A stretch of 64,000 nucleotides of DNA from Sphingomonas metalli (GCF_014641735.1 NZ_BMIH01000002.1:682001-746000); one strand, 5' to 3'; numbered from the stretch's first letter, positions 37,196-46,928 are shown. Program-made: numbers and translations. Notes: a model not told the origin generated them from the letters alone.

Positions 37196-37624
37196 CTAGA
37201 GATCAACTTCGGCGCCATCGGGCAGCTCGGACCAACCAAACCCCTCGCCACACTGCCCAGCGCTGCAATCTAAAGTGGCGTTCATGTCAGATCTTACCTC
37301 ATCCACATCTTCGCAACTTGGGACTCCGGTCGGCTGTAAGATGACAACCGGTTCCGGACGCATCTCTTTCACGCCCCGCAGAAAAGGATGCAGAGCCGCG
37401 CGATCGATGTCGAAAGCGGGTGCGGTTCGGTATCCCATCCACAAGTTCGCGCGAAGCTTCCCTTTATCGTTCAACTTCAAGAAGTATGCCGGAACCTGGT
37501 GGCCCAACCATCCTGGCTTCTTCCACATGGTTAGCGTGTTTGGACACTGCCCAGATGAGTACGTCTGGGAACTGCACCCTGTGAGAGGCAAACCAACGAA
37601 CAGCAGGGCACAGGGCAGCCTCAT
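37196..37624 (-). CDS. Small lipoprotein of unknown function
   Basis: 142 residues. MRLPCALLFVGLPLTGCSSQ is a lipoprotein signal with lipobox L-T-G-C, Cys about 17. The mature part contains FLKLNDKGKLRANLWMGYRT and a segment PEPVVILQPTGVPSCEDVDEVRSDM that recalls the periplasmic domain of ExbD-type proteins, but the match is too short to assign. Several Cys (GQCPN, VPSCED, LDCSAGQCGEG) suggest disulfides. No clear ribosome site. It is a single gene flanked by the GCGGAC motifs. Confidence 0.7.
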   Translation of the reverse strand: MRLPCALLFVGLPLTGCSSQTYSSGQCPNTLTMWKKPGWLGHQVPAYFLKLNDKGKLRANLWMGYRTAPAFDIDRAALHPFLRGVKEMRPEPVVILQPTGVPSCEDVDEVRSDMNATLDCSAGQCGEGFGWSELPDGAEVDL

Positions 37625-37672
37625 AGCTCGGGTTGTGCTGCTCTGAAGCTACGTTGGCAACCACAGGTTCGC

Positions 37673-37686
37673 CCAATTGCGGACAT
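37673..37686 (+). repeat. CAATTGCGGACAT motif, copy of the series
   Basis: It lies in the gap between the 142-residue lipoprotein and the 84-residue gene and shares GCGGACAT with copy 1. Confidence 0.55.
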
Positions 37687-37712
37687 AGGGACGTGCTGGC
37701 ATCCTCGAAGCC

Positions 37713-37967
37713 ATGGCTGCGATCATCTATCTATCGCCCGGCGAACAGATGCAGGATTGCGAGTACGACGAGCCGTGGTTGCTCGTGGAGGCATCAGACG
37801 ACGGCCGGTTCTTCGGAACTGGTTCAGCGTGGAAACCTAATGGTGAATGGGTCGGCTATGGCTCGCTGCCCGAGAGCGACTACTCCCTAACCGAAGCTCT
37901 GGCAGCGGCGCAGCTGTGGGCCGACAGATACAGCGTGCCTACGATTTGGGTTCAATTGACACCATAG
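37713..37967 (+). CDS. Hypothetical small acidic protein
   Basis: 84 residues with no signal peptide. The sequence is acidic and aromatic (EYDEPWLLVEASDDGRFFGTGSAWKPNGEWVGYGSLPESD), followed by an amphipathic helix (LTEALAAAQLWADRYS) and a strand (VPTIWVQLTP). It looks like a real folded protein, not a chance frame, though no good ribosome site is seen. Family not recognised. Confidence 0.55.
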   Translation: MAAIIYLSPGEQMQDCEYDEPWLLVEASDDGRFFGTGSAWKPNGEWVGYGSLPESDYSLTEALAAAQLWADRYSVPTIWVQLTP

Positions 37968-37980
37968 GTCTGCTTACGCC

Positions 37981-37994
37981 CAATAGCGGACGTT
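37981..37994 (+). repeat. CAATAGCGGACGTT motif, copy of the series
   Basis: It follows the 84-residue gene by 13 bases and shares AATAGCGGACGT exactly with 37011-37022. The remaining bases to 38106 show nothing else. Confidence 0.55.
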
Positions 37995-38106
37995 CGGTCA
38001 ATCATGCATCTAGAACGACTACTCCAGGAAGCCTGCGATCAGCATCAAGCAGCCCCACCGAGGCATCGCAACACCGCAGTGGCCCGGCATTGAGGGTTTT
38101 GGCCTA

Positions 38107-38523
38107 TTATAGCGACGAGTTTTCCGTCTTTGCCAGACGGACCGGCGGCGCAAATTCAGTCGTGCTATCTCGAGATATGAAGTAATCTCCAGAGCTGCTT
38201 ACAAATACGTAAAAGCAGGTACTGCCTGACACCCGCCAATTCACGCAGAAGCCTGTCTCGGTGATTGAGTAGGTACCCGCAGCAGCCTCGATCCCAAGGC
38301 GTTCTTCGTATCTCCCATTCGGGAGAAAACTTATAAAGTTCGTCCCATATTTGTCGGATAAACCGTAGTAGACATAGCGTGAGCCCGCGATGAATGCTTT
38401 CACTTCCGCGGAGGTGCGGAGGGGGCGTGGTTGCTCCGGTGTCTGAGCCTTGCTGTGCGTGGGTGGTCCACAGGCACTAAACGTCAGCAAGGCTGCCACT
38501 GGCAGGCAATATGCGGCCTTCAT
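38107..38523 (-). CDS. Small lipoprotein of unknown function
   Basis: 138 residues. MKAAYCLPVAALLTFSACGPP is a lipoprotein signal, with acylated Cys about 18. The mature domain (RTSAEVKAFIAGSRYVYYGLSDKYGTNFISFLPNGRYEERLG...GTYSITETGFCVNWRVSGSTCFYVF) has the look of a small antiparallel beta domain with one disulfide, similar to single-domain lipoproteins that report or bind small ligands. No name can be given. It stands alone between two GCGGAC motifs. Confidence 0.7.
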   Translation of the reverse strand: MKAAYCLPVAALLTFSACGPPTHSKAQTPEQPRPLRTSAEVKAFIAGSRYVYYGLSDKYGTNFISFLPNGRYEERLGIEAAAGTYSITETGFCVNWRVSGSTCFYVFVSSSGDYFISRDSTTEFAPPVRLAKTENSSL

Positions 38524-38906
38524 CGCCGGAACTGCCTTGCTTCCGGGCGCCTGGTCCAGACCAAAGGCTGGAAGGCGATTGTTCGAGAGTGGAATGCTAC
38601 CAAAGTGCCGCCTCCCTTTCGCTGAGCGTAGCCATACTCGGTTCCTGGCTCGGCTGGCATCCCTATCCCACGTTGTCTCATCAGAGCGTGGTGCATTGGT
38701 CGCCGTAACGGCGGGCCGGTCAGCCTCACGGCCTACCTATCCCGTTCGAAGATGCGCTCGCGGCGCTTCCGCGGCTGCGTGAGGCTACAATGGACGTCCG
38801 CTTTCCACCAGAAGCAGACGCGCGCCGTAGCCGGGTCACCACCCCGTGACCTTCCCGCCTCCCCTGCGTTAAGGCGCCTCGACCGAATGCAGCGAGGAGC
38901 CTTGTC
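38524..38906. other. Intergenic region before ydfG
   Basis: 383 bases with no credible gene on either strand. Near 38710-38785 there is a partly self-complementary segment (CAGCCTCACGG...CCGCGGCTGCGTGAGGC), and an inverted GCGGAC motif (ACGTCCGC) lies at 38794-38801. The final ~80 bases return to high GC and end with AGCGAGGAGCC ahead of the ydfG start. Confidence 0.5.
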
Positions 38907-39653
38907 ATGACCCGTACCGCTCTCATCACCGGCGCCACCGCCGGGATCGGCGCCGCCGCCACGCGCGCCTTTGTCGGTGCGGGGTGGCGCGTGATCGCGA
39001 CCGGGCGGCGGGCGGAGCGGCTGGCGGCGTTGCGGGACGAGCTGGGCGAAGCGCTCCACCCCGCGGTGTTCGACGTGCGCGACGAGGCCGCGCGCGATGC
39101 AGCGCTCGATGCCCTGCCGGAGGGGTTTCGCGACATCGACCTGCTGGTCAACAATGCCGGCCTCGCGCTCGGCACCGCGCCGGCGCAGCAGGCGGACATC
39201 GCCCAGTGGAAGACGATGGTCGACACCAATATCGTGTCGCTGATGGCGTTGACCCACAGGCTGCTGCCGCAGCTGATCGAGCGCAAGGGCGCGATCATCA
39301 ACCTGTCGTCGATCGCGGCGACCTATCCCTATTCGGGCGGCAACGTCTATGCGGGGACCAAGGCGTTCGTGCGGCAATTCTCGCTGGGGCTGCGGGCCGA
39401 TCTCGCCGGCACGGGGGTTCGCGTGACCTCGATCGAGCCGGGCATGGCGGAGACGGAGTTCACGCTGGTGCGCACCGGCGGCGACCAGGCCGCGTCGGAC
39501 ACGCTCTATGCCGGGGTCGAGCCGATGACGGGCGAGGATATCGCCGAGACGATCCTGTGGGTCGCGCAGCTGCCGCCGCATCTCAACATCAACCGGCTGG
39601 AGCTGATGCCGACGCGGCAGTCCTTCGCGGGGTTCCAGATCTCTCGGGGGTAG
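38907..39653 (+). CDS. ydfG: YdfG-type short-chain dehydrogenase (3-hydroxy acid / malonic semialdehyde reductase)
   Basis: 248 residues. It has the SDR glycine motif TGATAGIGAAATRAF, ATGRRAERL (an Arg pair that favours NADP), LVNNAGLALG, catalytic Ser in NLSSIAA, and Tyr-Lys in YAGTKAFVRQF. The string GGNVYAGTKAFVRQFSLGLR, the following GVRVTSIEPGMAETEF and the end NINRLELMPTRQSFAG closely follow E. coli YdfG, which oxidises serine or threonine-type 3-hydroxy acids and reduces malonic semialdehyde. GAGGAGCC lies ahead of the ATG. Monocistronic by appearance. Confidence 0.9.
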   Translation: MTRTALITGATAGIGAAATRAFVGAGWRVIATGRRAERLAALRDELGEALHPAVFDVRDEAARDAALDALPEGFRDIDLLVNNAGLALGTAPAQQADIAQWKTMVDTNIVSLMALTHRLLPQLIERKGAIINLSSIAATYPYSGGNVYAGTKAFVRQFSLGLRADLAGTGVRVTSIEPGMAETEFTLVRTGGDQAASDTLYAGVEPMTGEDIAETILWVAQLPPHLNINRLELMPTRQSFAGFQISRG

Positions 39654-39717
39654 GTGAGCTTCCGACAGCGAACAGCCCCAACACAGGGAGTCGATAGCGA
39701 TCAGCTTTGTTCACTTG

Positions 39718-39786
39718 CGTTCGCCCTGAGCGAAGTCGAAGGTCAGCTCTCCCCGAGATGCTTCGACTGCGCTCAGCACGAACGGG
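39718..39786. repeat. CGTTCGCCCTGAGC...GCTCAGCACGAACGG repeat, copy 3
   Basis: CGTTCGCCCTGAGCGAAGTC and GACTGCGCTCAGCACGAACG arms face each other over a short loop, nearly identical to the copy at 26610-26678. It sits in the 198-base gap between ydfG and the hydroxylase-type gene. Confidence 0.85.
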
Positions 39787-39851
39787 TGGTTACAGCTGAT
39801 CGAATCCAACTCTAAGTCGCCCCCACTCGCGAAATCGGCTATGGCCGCGCC

Positions 39852-40682
39852 ATGTGGATCGCAATGCTCCTCTCCGCGCTGGCGATGACCGCGATCGTCG
39901 GGGTGCGCTACCTGATCGTGTCGGGGGCGTTCGCCTGGGCGACCCGGCTGCGGCATCCGGGGCTCTATACCGGGCTCGACCCGCAGGTGCGGCGGGAGAT
40001 CTGGTGGAGCCTAGCCTCCGCCGTCATCTACGGCGTGCCCGCCGGGGTGGTGGCCTGGGGCTGGCAGAATCGCGGCTGGACGCAGATCTATGCCGATGTC
40101 CACGACCGGCCGCTCTGGTACCTGCCCGTCTCGGTGCTGCTCTACCTGCTGGCGCATGACGCCTGGTTCTACTGGACGCATCGCTGGATGCACCGGCCGG
40201 AGCCCTTCCGCCTCGCCCATGCCGTCCATCATGCCAGCCGGCCCCCGACCGCCTGGGCCGCGATGGCGTTCCATCCGATCGAGGCACTGACCGGTGCTGT
40301 GGCAATTCCGCTACTGGTGTTCTTGATTCCGATCCATGTCGGCGCGCTGGGCTTCGTCCTGGCGACGATGACGATTATGGGAGTGACCAATCACATGGGC
40401 TGGGAGATTTTCCCCCGGTTCATGTGGGCCGGGCCATTGGGGGGCTGGCTGATCACCGCAAGCCATCATCAGCGGCATCACGAGCAATACGGGTGTAACT
40501 ATGGTCTCTATTTCCGCCACTGGGATCGGTGGTGTGGGACCGATCGGGGGATCGGGGACTTCACACGCGAACATGCGCGGGCGCGCCGCCGGGCGGACGC
40601 GGCTGCGCGCGGCGCTGACGGTGGCGATGCTGGCGGCGGGGTGGACGGCGCTCGGCGGAGCGAGCCCGGTCACGCGGCTTGA
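39852..40682 (+). CDS. Membrane fatty-acid hydroxylase / sterol-desaturase superfamily protein
   Basis: 276 residues. The three His clusters of this di-iron family are present: HDAWFYWTHRWMH, HAVHH and HHQRHHE. They lie between hydrophobic segments (LLSALAMTAIVGVRYLIV, AVIYGVPAGVVAWGW, LPVSVLLYLL, AVAIPLLVFLIPIHVG). It is an integral inner-membrane oxygenase or desaturase that acts on lipids; substrate unknown (carotenoid, hopanoid or fatty acid). The last ~40 residues (ARARRRADAAARGADGGDAGGG) are not family-like and overlap the start of the DUF2141 gene by 110 bases. A real overlap or a small base error near 40580 are both possible. Confidence 0.85.
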   Translation: MWIAMLLSALAMTAIVGVRYLIVSGAFAWATRLRHPGLYTGLDPQVRREIWWSLASAVIYGVPAGVVAWGWQNRGWTQIYADVHDRPLWYLPVSVLLYLLAHDAWFYWTHRWMHRPEPFRLAHAVHHASRPPTAWAAMAFHPIEALTGAVAIPLLVFLIPIHVGALGFVLATMTIMGVTNHMGWEIFPRFMWAGPLGGWLITASHHQRHHEQYGCNYGLYFRHWDRWCGTDRGIGDFTREHARARRRADAAARGADGGDAGGGVDGARRSEPGHAA

Positions 40683-41037
40683 CGTCGACGTCGAGAAGCT
40701 GCGCTCGGCCAAGGGGATGATCCGCCTCTGCCTGACCGCGGATCCCGACAACTTCCCCAATTGCGTCGACGATGCCCATGCGCTCAGCCGTTCGGTGCCG
40801 GCCGGCAGCCCGCTGGTCCGCCTCTCCGGCCTGCCCGCGGGGGGCTATGCAATCGCTGTGATCCATGACGAGAACGGCAATTCGAAGCTCGACACCTTTG
40901 TCGGCATCCCGCGCGAGGGCTTCGGCTTCTCGCGCAACCCGCCGATCCGCTTCGGCCCGCCGCGCTTTGCCGCCGCCCGCTTCCAGTTGCAGGGCGAGGC
41001 GCAGACCCAGCAGATCCTGATGCGCTACATGCTGTAG
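40573..41037 (+). CDS. DUF2141 exported protein
   Basis: 154 residues. The ATG at 40573 begins a signal peptide (MRGRAAGRTRLRAALTVAMLAAGWTALGGAS); an earlier in-frame ATG at 40501 lacks this quality. The mature part is DUF2141: VEKLRSAKGMIRLCLT, LSGLPAGGYAIAVIHDENGNSKLDTFVGIPREGFGFSRN, with a calcium-loop-like DENGNSKLD. Members are periplasmic or surface beta-sandwich proteins of unknown role. It overlaps the hydroxylase gene by 110 bases in another frame and is presumably translated by coupling. Confidence 0.85.
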   Translation: MRGRAAGRTRLRAALTVAMLAAGWTALGGASPVTRLDVDVEKLRSAKGMIRLCLTADPDNFPNCVDDAHALSRSVPAGSPLVRLSGLPAGGYAIAVIHDENGNSKLDTFVGIPREGFGFSRNPPIRFGPPRFAAARFQLQGEAQTQQILMRYML

Positions 41038-41251
41038 TCGTTATCGACCCCTTGGCCCACGCCGGCGACGCGCCGGCCAGGCATTTGGGTACGTAATCGG
41101 ACATAAGCTTAATTTCGATTTATTTCGTGCGTCCGTCAGCCGCGGGCGAACGTTCCTGCCTTCACCGGTGACGCCGGAGGAGCGGCGGGCATCGGGCGAT
41201 GATGCCGTCGGCGTGCCCCGTGCACGCCGGCCCCAAAAGGGATGTTCCGAA

Positions 41252-42337
41252 ATGGCTGACAGCGTGCAGATGATGGAGGCACTGGACAACCGCGTCCGGC
41301 GCCGGGACGAACGCCGCGAATTCTTCAAGGCCGCGCTGGGCATGGGCGCGCTGGCGGCCGGCGGCGCGGCCGCGCTGACCTTCTCGACGAAGGCGAGCGC
41401 CCAGACGCAGACGATCACCGACGTGGACATCCTGAACTTCGCGCTGAACCTCGAATATCTCGAGGCGCAATTCTATGCCTATGCCGCGACCGGCAGCGGC
41501 ATCGCGGCCAACCTGCAGACCGGAACCGGGCGCCAGGGTGCGGTGATCACCGGCAACAGCCCGCACCAGGCGCGCCAGGTCAACTTCACCGACGCCGCGG
41601 TCCGCGCCTATGCGCAGGAGATCGCCGCGGACGAGGTGGCGCACGTCGCCTTCCTGCGCACGGCGATCGGCACCACCTCTGCCGTCGCCCAGCCGGCGAT
41701 CAACATCTCCGGCGATCGCGACGGGCCATTCACCGCCGCCGCCTCCGCGGCCGGCGTGCCGCTGTCGAGCGACGGGGTGTTCGATCCCTATTCGAGCGAC
41801 GAGGCGTTCCTGCTCGGCGCCTATATCTTCGAGGACGTCGGCGTCACCGCCTATAAGGGCGCGTCGCCGCTCCTGACCAACAAGACCTTCCTCCAGGCCG
41901 CCGCCGGCATCCTCGCCACCGAGGCCTATCATGCCGCGATCGTCCGCGCGACGCTCTACGCCAAGGGGATCGGCACTCCCGCCATCGGCAGCGCTCCGGC
42001 GGTCACCGCCCAGCCCGGCCTGATCACCGCGGCGCAGCGCATCTCCGACGCCCGCGACCTGCTCGACGGCACCGGCTCGGCCGCGCTCGGCATGCTCGAC
42101 CGCTCGTCGGGCCGCGTGTCCGGTGGCGACCTCGACCAGGGTCTGACGACCACCACGTCGGGCCAGACGAACGCCAACATCGTCCCGGCCGACACCAACG
42201 GCCTCGCCTACAGCCGCACGGCCGGGCAAGTCCTGAATATCGTCTACCTCAACCTGACGACGGCAGCGACGACGATGGGCGGGTTCTTCCCCAACGGCGT
42301 CAACGGCAACATCAACGCCAGCATCGGCACGGCCTGA
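41252..42337 (+). CDS. Tat-exported ferritin-like (Ferritin_2) protein
   Basis: 361 residues. The ATG at 41252 is chosen because AAAAGGGA precedes it and the protein then carries a Tat signal within the first 50 residues (RREFFKAALGMGALAAGGAAAL). Four-helix ferritin-like domain: ALNLEYLEAQFYAYA, EIAADEVAHVAFLR (E..H), YIFEDVGVTAYKG and GILATEAYHAAIVR (E..H) give the carboxylate/His set of a di-metal site. The C-terminal third is Gly/Thr-rich and beta-like. Related proteins are called desiccation- or spore-coat-associated, with no proven reaction. First of a tandem pair; the 214-base gap before it contains a GCCGGC hairpin. Confidence 0.85.
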   Translation: MADSVQMMEALDNRVRRRDERREFFKAALGMGALAAGGAAALTFSTKASAQTQTITDVDILNFALNLEYLEAQFYAYAATGSGIAANLQTGTGRQGAVITGNSPHQARQVNFTDAAVRAYAQEIAADEVAHVAFLRTAIGTTSAVAQPAINISGDRDGPFTAAASAAGVPLSSDGVFDPYSSDEAFLLGAYIFEDVGVTAYKGASPLLTNKTFLQAAAGILATEAYHAAIVRATLYAKGIGTPAIGSAPAVTAQPGLITAAQRISDARDLLDGTGSAALGMLDRSSGRVSGGDLDQGLTTTTSGQTNANIVPADTNGLAYSRTAGQVLNIVYLNLTTAATTMGGFFPNGVNGNINASIGTA

Positions 42338-42387
42338 GCCGCAAGCCCGAGCCCCATCGACTTCATCCTCCAGGGAGGACACAGGAC

Positions 42388-43419
42388 ATGACCGAAGAGC
42401 GTTTCATTCTCGACGTGATCGAGGAAGCCAGTGCCAAGCGCCGCACCGAGCGTCGCCGTTTCATGAAGATGGCCGGCGGCGCCGCTGCTGCAGCTGGTGG
42501 CCTGTCGCTGCTGGCGGCCTGCAACAACGACGACGACCGCGACGTCCCCGTCGCGACGCCCACCCCCACGCCGGCCGCGGTCAGCGAGGTCGACGTGCTG
42601 AACTTCGCGCTCCAGCTCGAATATCTGGAAGCGAATTTCTACAGCTATGCCGCCTTCGGCCAGCCGATCGCCAGCACGCTGCGGTCCGGCACCGGCACGC
42701 CCGGATCGGTGCAGATCGTGTCCGGCACCACCGCGGGCCAGCCGCGCGCGGTGTCCTTCCAGGATCCGATCGTCGCGGCCTATGCCCGCGAGATCGCCGC
42801 CGACGAGATCGCCCACGTCACCTTCCTGCGCACCGCACTGGGCGGATCGGCGGCGGCGCAGCCGGCGATCAACATCTCGGGCGACGCCACCGGCGCCTTC
42901 ACCGCCGCGGCGCGGGCGGCGGGCGTGGTCGGCTCGGGCGCGACCTTCGACCCCTATGCCGACGACAACAGCTTCCTGCTCGGCGCCTATCTGTTCGAGG
43001 ATGTCGGCGTCACCGCCTATATGGGCGGCGTCCAGCTGCTCTCGACGCCGGCCTATATCGAGGCGGCGGCGGGCATCCATGCTGTCGAGGCCTATCATGC
43101 CGGCCTGGTCCGCACCGTCCTCTACCGCAAGGGGCTGACGACCGCGTCGATCTTCACCGCCACCCAGCAGATCTCGGACGCGCGCGATTCGCTGGACGGC
43201 ACGTCGAACACCGGCCTGCTCAACCAGGGCGGCGACCGCGACCAGGGGATCATCGGGTCGTCCTCGTCGATCGCGAACATCGTGCCGACCGACTCGAACG
43301 GCATCGTCTATGTCCGCTCGCCCCAGCAGGTGCTGAACATCGTCTATCTGAATGCGACGTCGACCAATGGCGGGGGCTTCTTCCCCGCGGGCGTCAACGG
43401 TTCCGTTCGCAGCTCCTGA
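42388..43419 (+). CDS. Tat-exported ferritin-like lipoprotein, paralogue of the preceding gene
   Basis: 343 residues, with GGGAGGAC before the ATG. The signal has RRRFMKMAGGAAAAAGGLSLLAACNN: a Tat motif plus a lipobox (L-A-A-C), so it is probably membrane-anchored, unlike its neighbour. The ferritin-like domain keeps all metal-site helices (ALQLEYLEANFYSYA, EIAADEIAHVTFLR, YLFEDVGVTAYMG, GIHAVEAYHAGLVR). The end (QQVLNIVYLNATSTNGGGFFPAGVNG) parallels the partner's end. The two genes are 50 bases apart and end in one terminator, so they form an operon and perhaps a complex. Confidence 0.85.
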   Translation: MTEERFILDVIEEASAKRRTERRRFMKMAGGAAAAAGGLSLLAACNNDDDRDVPVATPTPTPAAVSEVDVLNFALQLEYLEANFYSYAAFGQPIASTLRSGTGTPGSVQIVSGTTAGQPRAVSFQDPIVAAYAREIAADEIAHVTFLRTALGGSAAAQPAINISGDATGAFTAAARAAGVVGSGATFDPYADDNSFLLGAYLFEDVGVTAYMGGVQLLSTPAYIEAAAGIHAVEAYHAGLVRTVLYRKGLTTASIFTATQQISDARDSLDGTSNTGLLNQGGDRDQGIIGSSSSIANIVPTDSNGIVYVRSPQQVLNIVYLNATSTNGGGFFPAGVNGSVRSS

Positions 43420-43446
43420 GCCCCCTCTTCCGAATGCTGCGACGGC

Positions 43447-43481
43447 GGGCCGGCACCTTCCCCAGGGTGCCGGCCCTTTTC
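43447..43481 (+). terminator. Rho-independent terminator after the ferritin-like pair
   Basis: An 11-bp stem (GGGCCGGCACC with GGTGCCGGCCC) around a 7-base loop is followed by TTTTC. It separates the ferritin operon from the thiC riboswitch. Confidence 0.85.
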
Positions 43482-43518
43482 GTTTGTGGCGAAGAGCCGA
43501 CGCGCCTATGCTCGCGCC

Positions 43519-45576
<2,058 letters not shown>

Positions 45577-45588
45577 GGTAAGCCAAAC

Positions 45589-45613
45589 TTCTCCCCGCTA
45601 TGCGGGGAGGAGC
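45589..45613. repeat. Short CTCCCCGC..GCGGGGAG palindrome after thiC
   Basis: CTCCCCGCTATGCGGGGAG forms a tight hairpin 13 bases past the thiC stop. It belongs to the same family as the element inside thiC and may help end or stabilise the transcript. Confidence 0.65.
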
Positions 45614-45680
45614 GGTGCAGAAGATGCTCGCCTCAGCCTATAGTGCGTTATTGCGACAACGGGGCAAGGGGTCAAAAAAG

Positions 45681-46352
45681 ATGATCGAAAGGTTCAGCGC
45701 GGGCGCAACCGCCGTTGCTAAATTGTACGGCCACGACAATGTCGGCGACTTCATTGTCAGTCATATCGCGACCCTGCAAGGAGCAGACAATGCCTTGGTC
45801 AGCCGCTGTGGCGAGGTCTTGGCGGCGGTACGTGAAGGTTTCGGTGTGGGCGGAGAACACTCGCTCATGGTCATCGCGCTCGGTCAAACGCTGCTCAGCG
45901 GCGGCGTAGTGCCTGTTGGCGGTGTCGTCAGCCTTTCGAACCCGGTGACCCTGACCTGTGCCGCCATCGGAGCGATCCATTATGGATGGAATGCCTTGTC
46001 CGAACAGGAAAAGGCAGCAATTCTGGCGTCCGTGGCGACGATATTCGCGACGGGCGTCGAATCCGTCCGATCCGTTGCCGGTTTCGTGCTGAAAACGATC
46101 AAGGCCCTGCTGTCGCGGGAAAACCTTGCTGCGCTAAAGAAGATGGCCAGCGATGGTGCCGCCTATTTCGACCGCTGTATCGGTGACATCACTCGCTCCA
46201 TCGCCGATCGATCGCGCGATTTGTATCAGGCGACGTGGAAGCGGCTGCCCGACGTTGCCAGCAGCCTGCCAGTAAGTTTGCCATTTCGGCGAGCGGCGAA
46301 TGTGACGCCTTCCGACACCGAAATCACACCGGCAATTCTTCCGCCTCAATAA
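45681..46352 (+). CDS. Hypothetical protein with hydrophobic segments, lower-GC composition
   Basis: About 223 residues from the ATG at 45681, preceded by AAGGGG; in-frame ATGs at 45600 and 45624 are also possible. The chain has a soluble N-terminal part (MIERFSAGATAVAKLYGHDNVGDFIVSHIATLQGAD), a Gly/Val-rich hydrophobic stretch (GGVVPVGGVVSLSNPVTLTCAAIGAIHYGW), a second apolar helix (AAILASVATIFATGVESVRSVAGFVLKTIKALL), and a polar C-terminus with helical RSIADRSRDLYQATWKRL. Codon use is less GC-rich than thiC. It may be a pore-forming or membrane-associated protein, but I do not recognise it. It overlaps the end of yoeB by 7 bases, tail to tail. Confidence 0.65.
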   Translation: MIERFSAGATAVAKLYGHDNVGDFIVSHIATLQGADNALVSRCGEVLAAVREGFGVGGEHSLMVIALGQTLLSGGVVPVGGVVSLSNPVTLTCAAIGAIHYGWNALSEQEKAAILASVATIFATGVESVRSVAGFVLKTIKALLSRENLAALKKMASDGAAYFDRCIGDITRSIADRSRDLYQATWKRLPDVASSLPVSLPFRRAANVTPSDTEITPAILPPQ

Positions 46353-46612
46353 TGATACCGGCACTGCGCCACTTGCAGCACCTGTTCCTCACCACTGCCC
46401 GCCACGCGATACACCAGCCGATGCTCGGCGTTGATCCGACGCGACCACCAGCCTGATAGGTTGCCGCCGAGCGGCTCCGGCTTGCCCGTCCCCTTGAACG
46501 GATGGCGCCGGCATTCCTCGATCAGCACGTTGATCTTGTCCGTGAGCTTGGCGTCATGTTCCTGCCACCAGCGATAGTCGTCCCACGCTGTCGGCCAGAA
46601 CTCTACCTTCAC
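46346..46612 (-). CDS. yoeB: YoeB-family mRNA-interferase toxin
   Basis: 88 residues from a GTG at 46612. It has the RelE/YoeB fold with conserved FWPTAWDDYRWWQEHD, IEECRRHPFKGTGKPEPL (Glu near 46 as base in the family), GWWSRRINAEHRLVYRV (Arg59/65 region) and the terminal CRYHY, whose His-Tyr complete the active site. YoeB binds the ribosome and cleaves mRNA at the A site. The start overlaps the antitoxin stop as GTGA, so translation is coupled and the antitoxin is made first. Confidence 0.95.
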   Translation of the reverse strand: MKVEFWPTAWDDYRWWQEHDAKLTDKINVLIEECRRHPFKGTGKPEPLGGNLSGWWSRRINAEHRLVYRVAGSGEEQVLQVAQCRYHY

Positions 46613-46854
46613 GGAAAGGGCACGCCTTCGTCGCCGGACTCGAAGCCGCGAACAGCTTCCAGCAGCCGCTCGGCATTTTTGGGCGAGCGCAGCAGGTACA
46701 GCGTCTCCTCGATCGATGCCCATTCGCTGGCGGAAACCAGCACCGCGCCCTCGCCGCGCTGCCGGGTGATGGCGAGGGGGGCGCGGTCCGCGACGACCTT
46801 GTCGATCATCGCCTTCAAATTCTCGCGCGCTTCGGAATAGCTGACGGCCTGCAT
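46609..46854 (-). CDS. yefM: YefM-family antitoxin
   Basis: 81 residues; the ATG at 46854 gives the family start MQAVSYSEARENLKAMIDKVVAD. The N-terminal half is the Phd/YefM DNA-binding fold (ITRQRGEGAVLVSASEWASIEETLYLL) and the C-terminal tail (SPKNAERLLEAVRGFESGD) is the disordered segment that wraps the toxin. Together with YoeB it forms a type II toxin-antitoxin pair that represses its own promoter. The promoter should lie just above 46860, where the divergent 61-residue gene also starts. Confidence 0.95.
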   Translation of the reverse strand: MQAVSYSEARENLKAMIDKVVADRAPLAITRQRGEGAVLVSASEWASIEETLYLLRSPKNAERLLEAVRGFESGDEGVPFP

Positions 46855-46928
46855 CGCCCAAATAGGCCAGAACATTGTCCAATGTCAAAGGCGGCGGCAC
46901 CCCTGGCGCGCCCGCTCGTTCCAGCGTC

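Noticed and set aside
38524..38906. Small open frames before ydfG
   Set aside because: No ribosome sites, unusual amino-acid composition and no domain-like pattern. The region looks like decayed or regulatory DNA.
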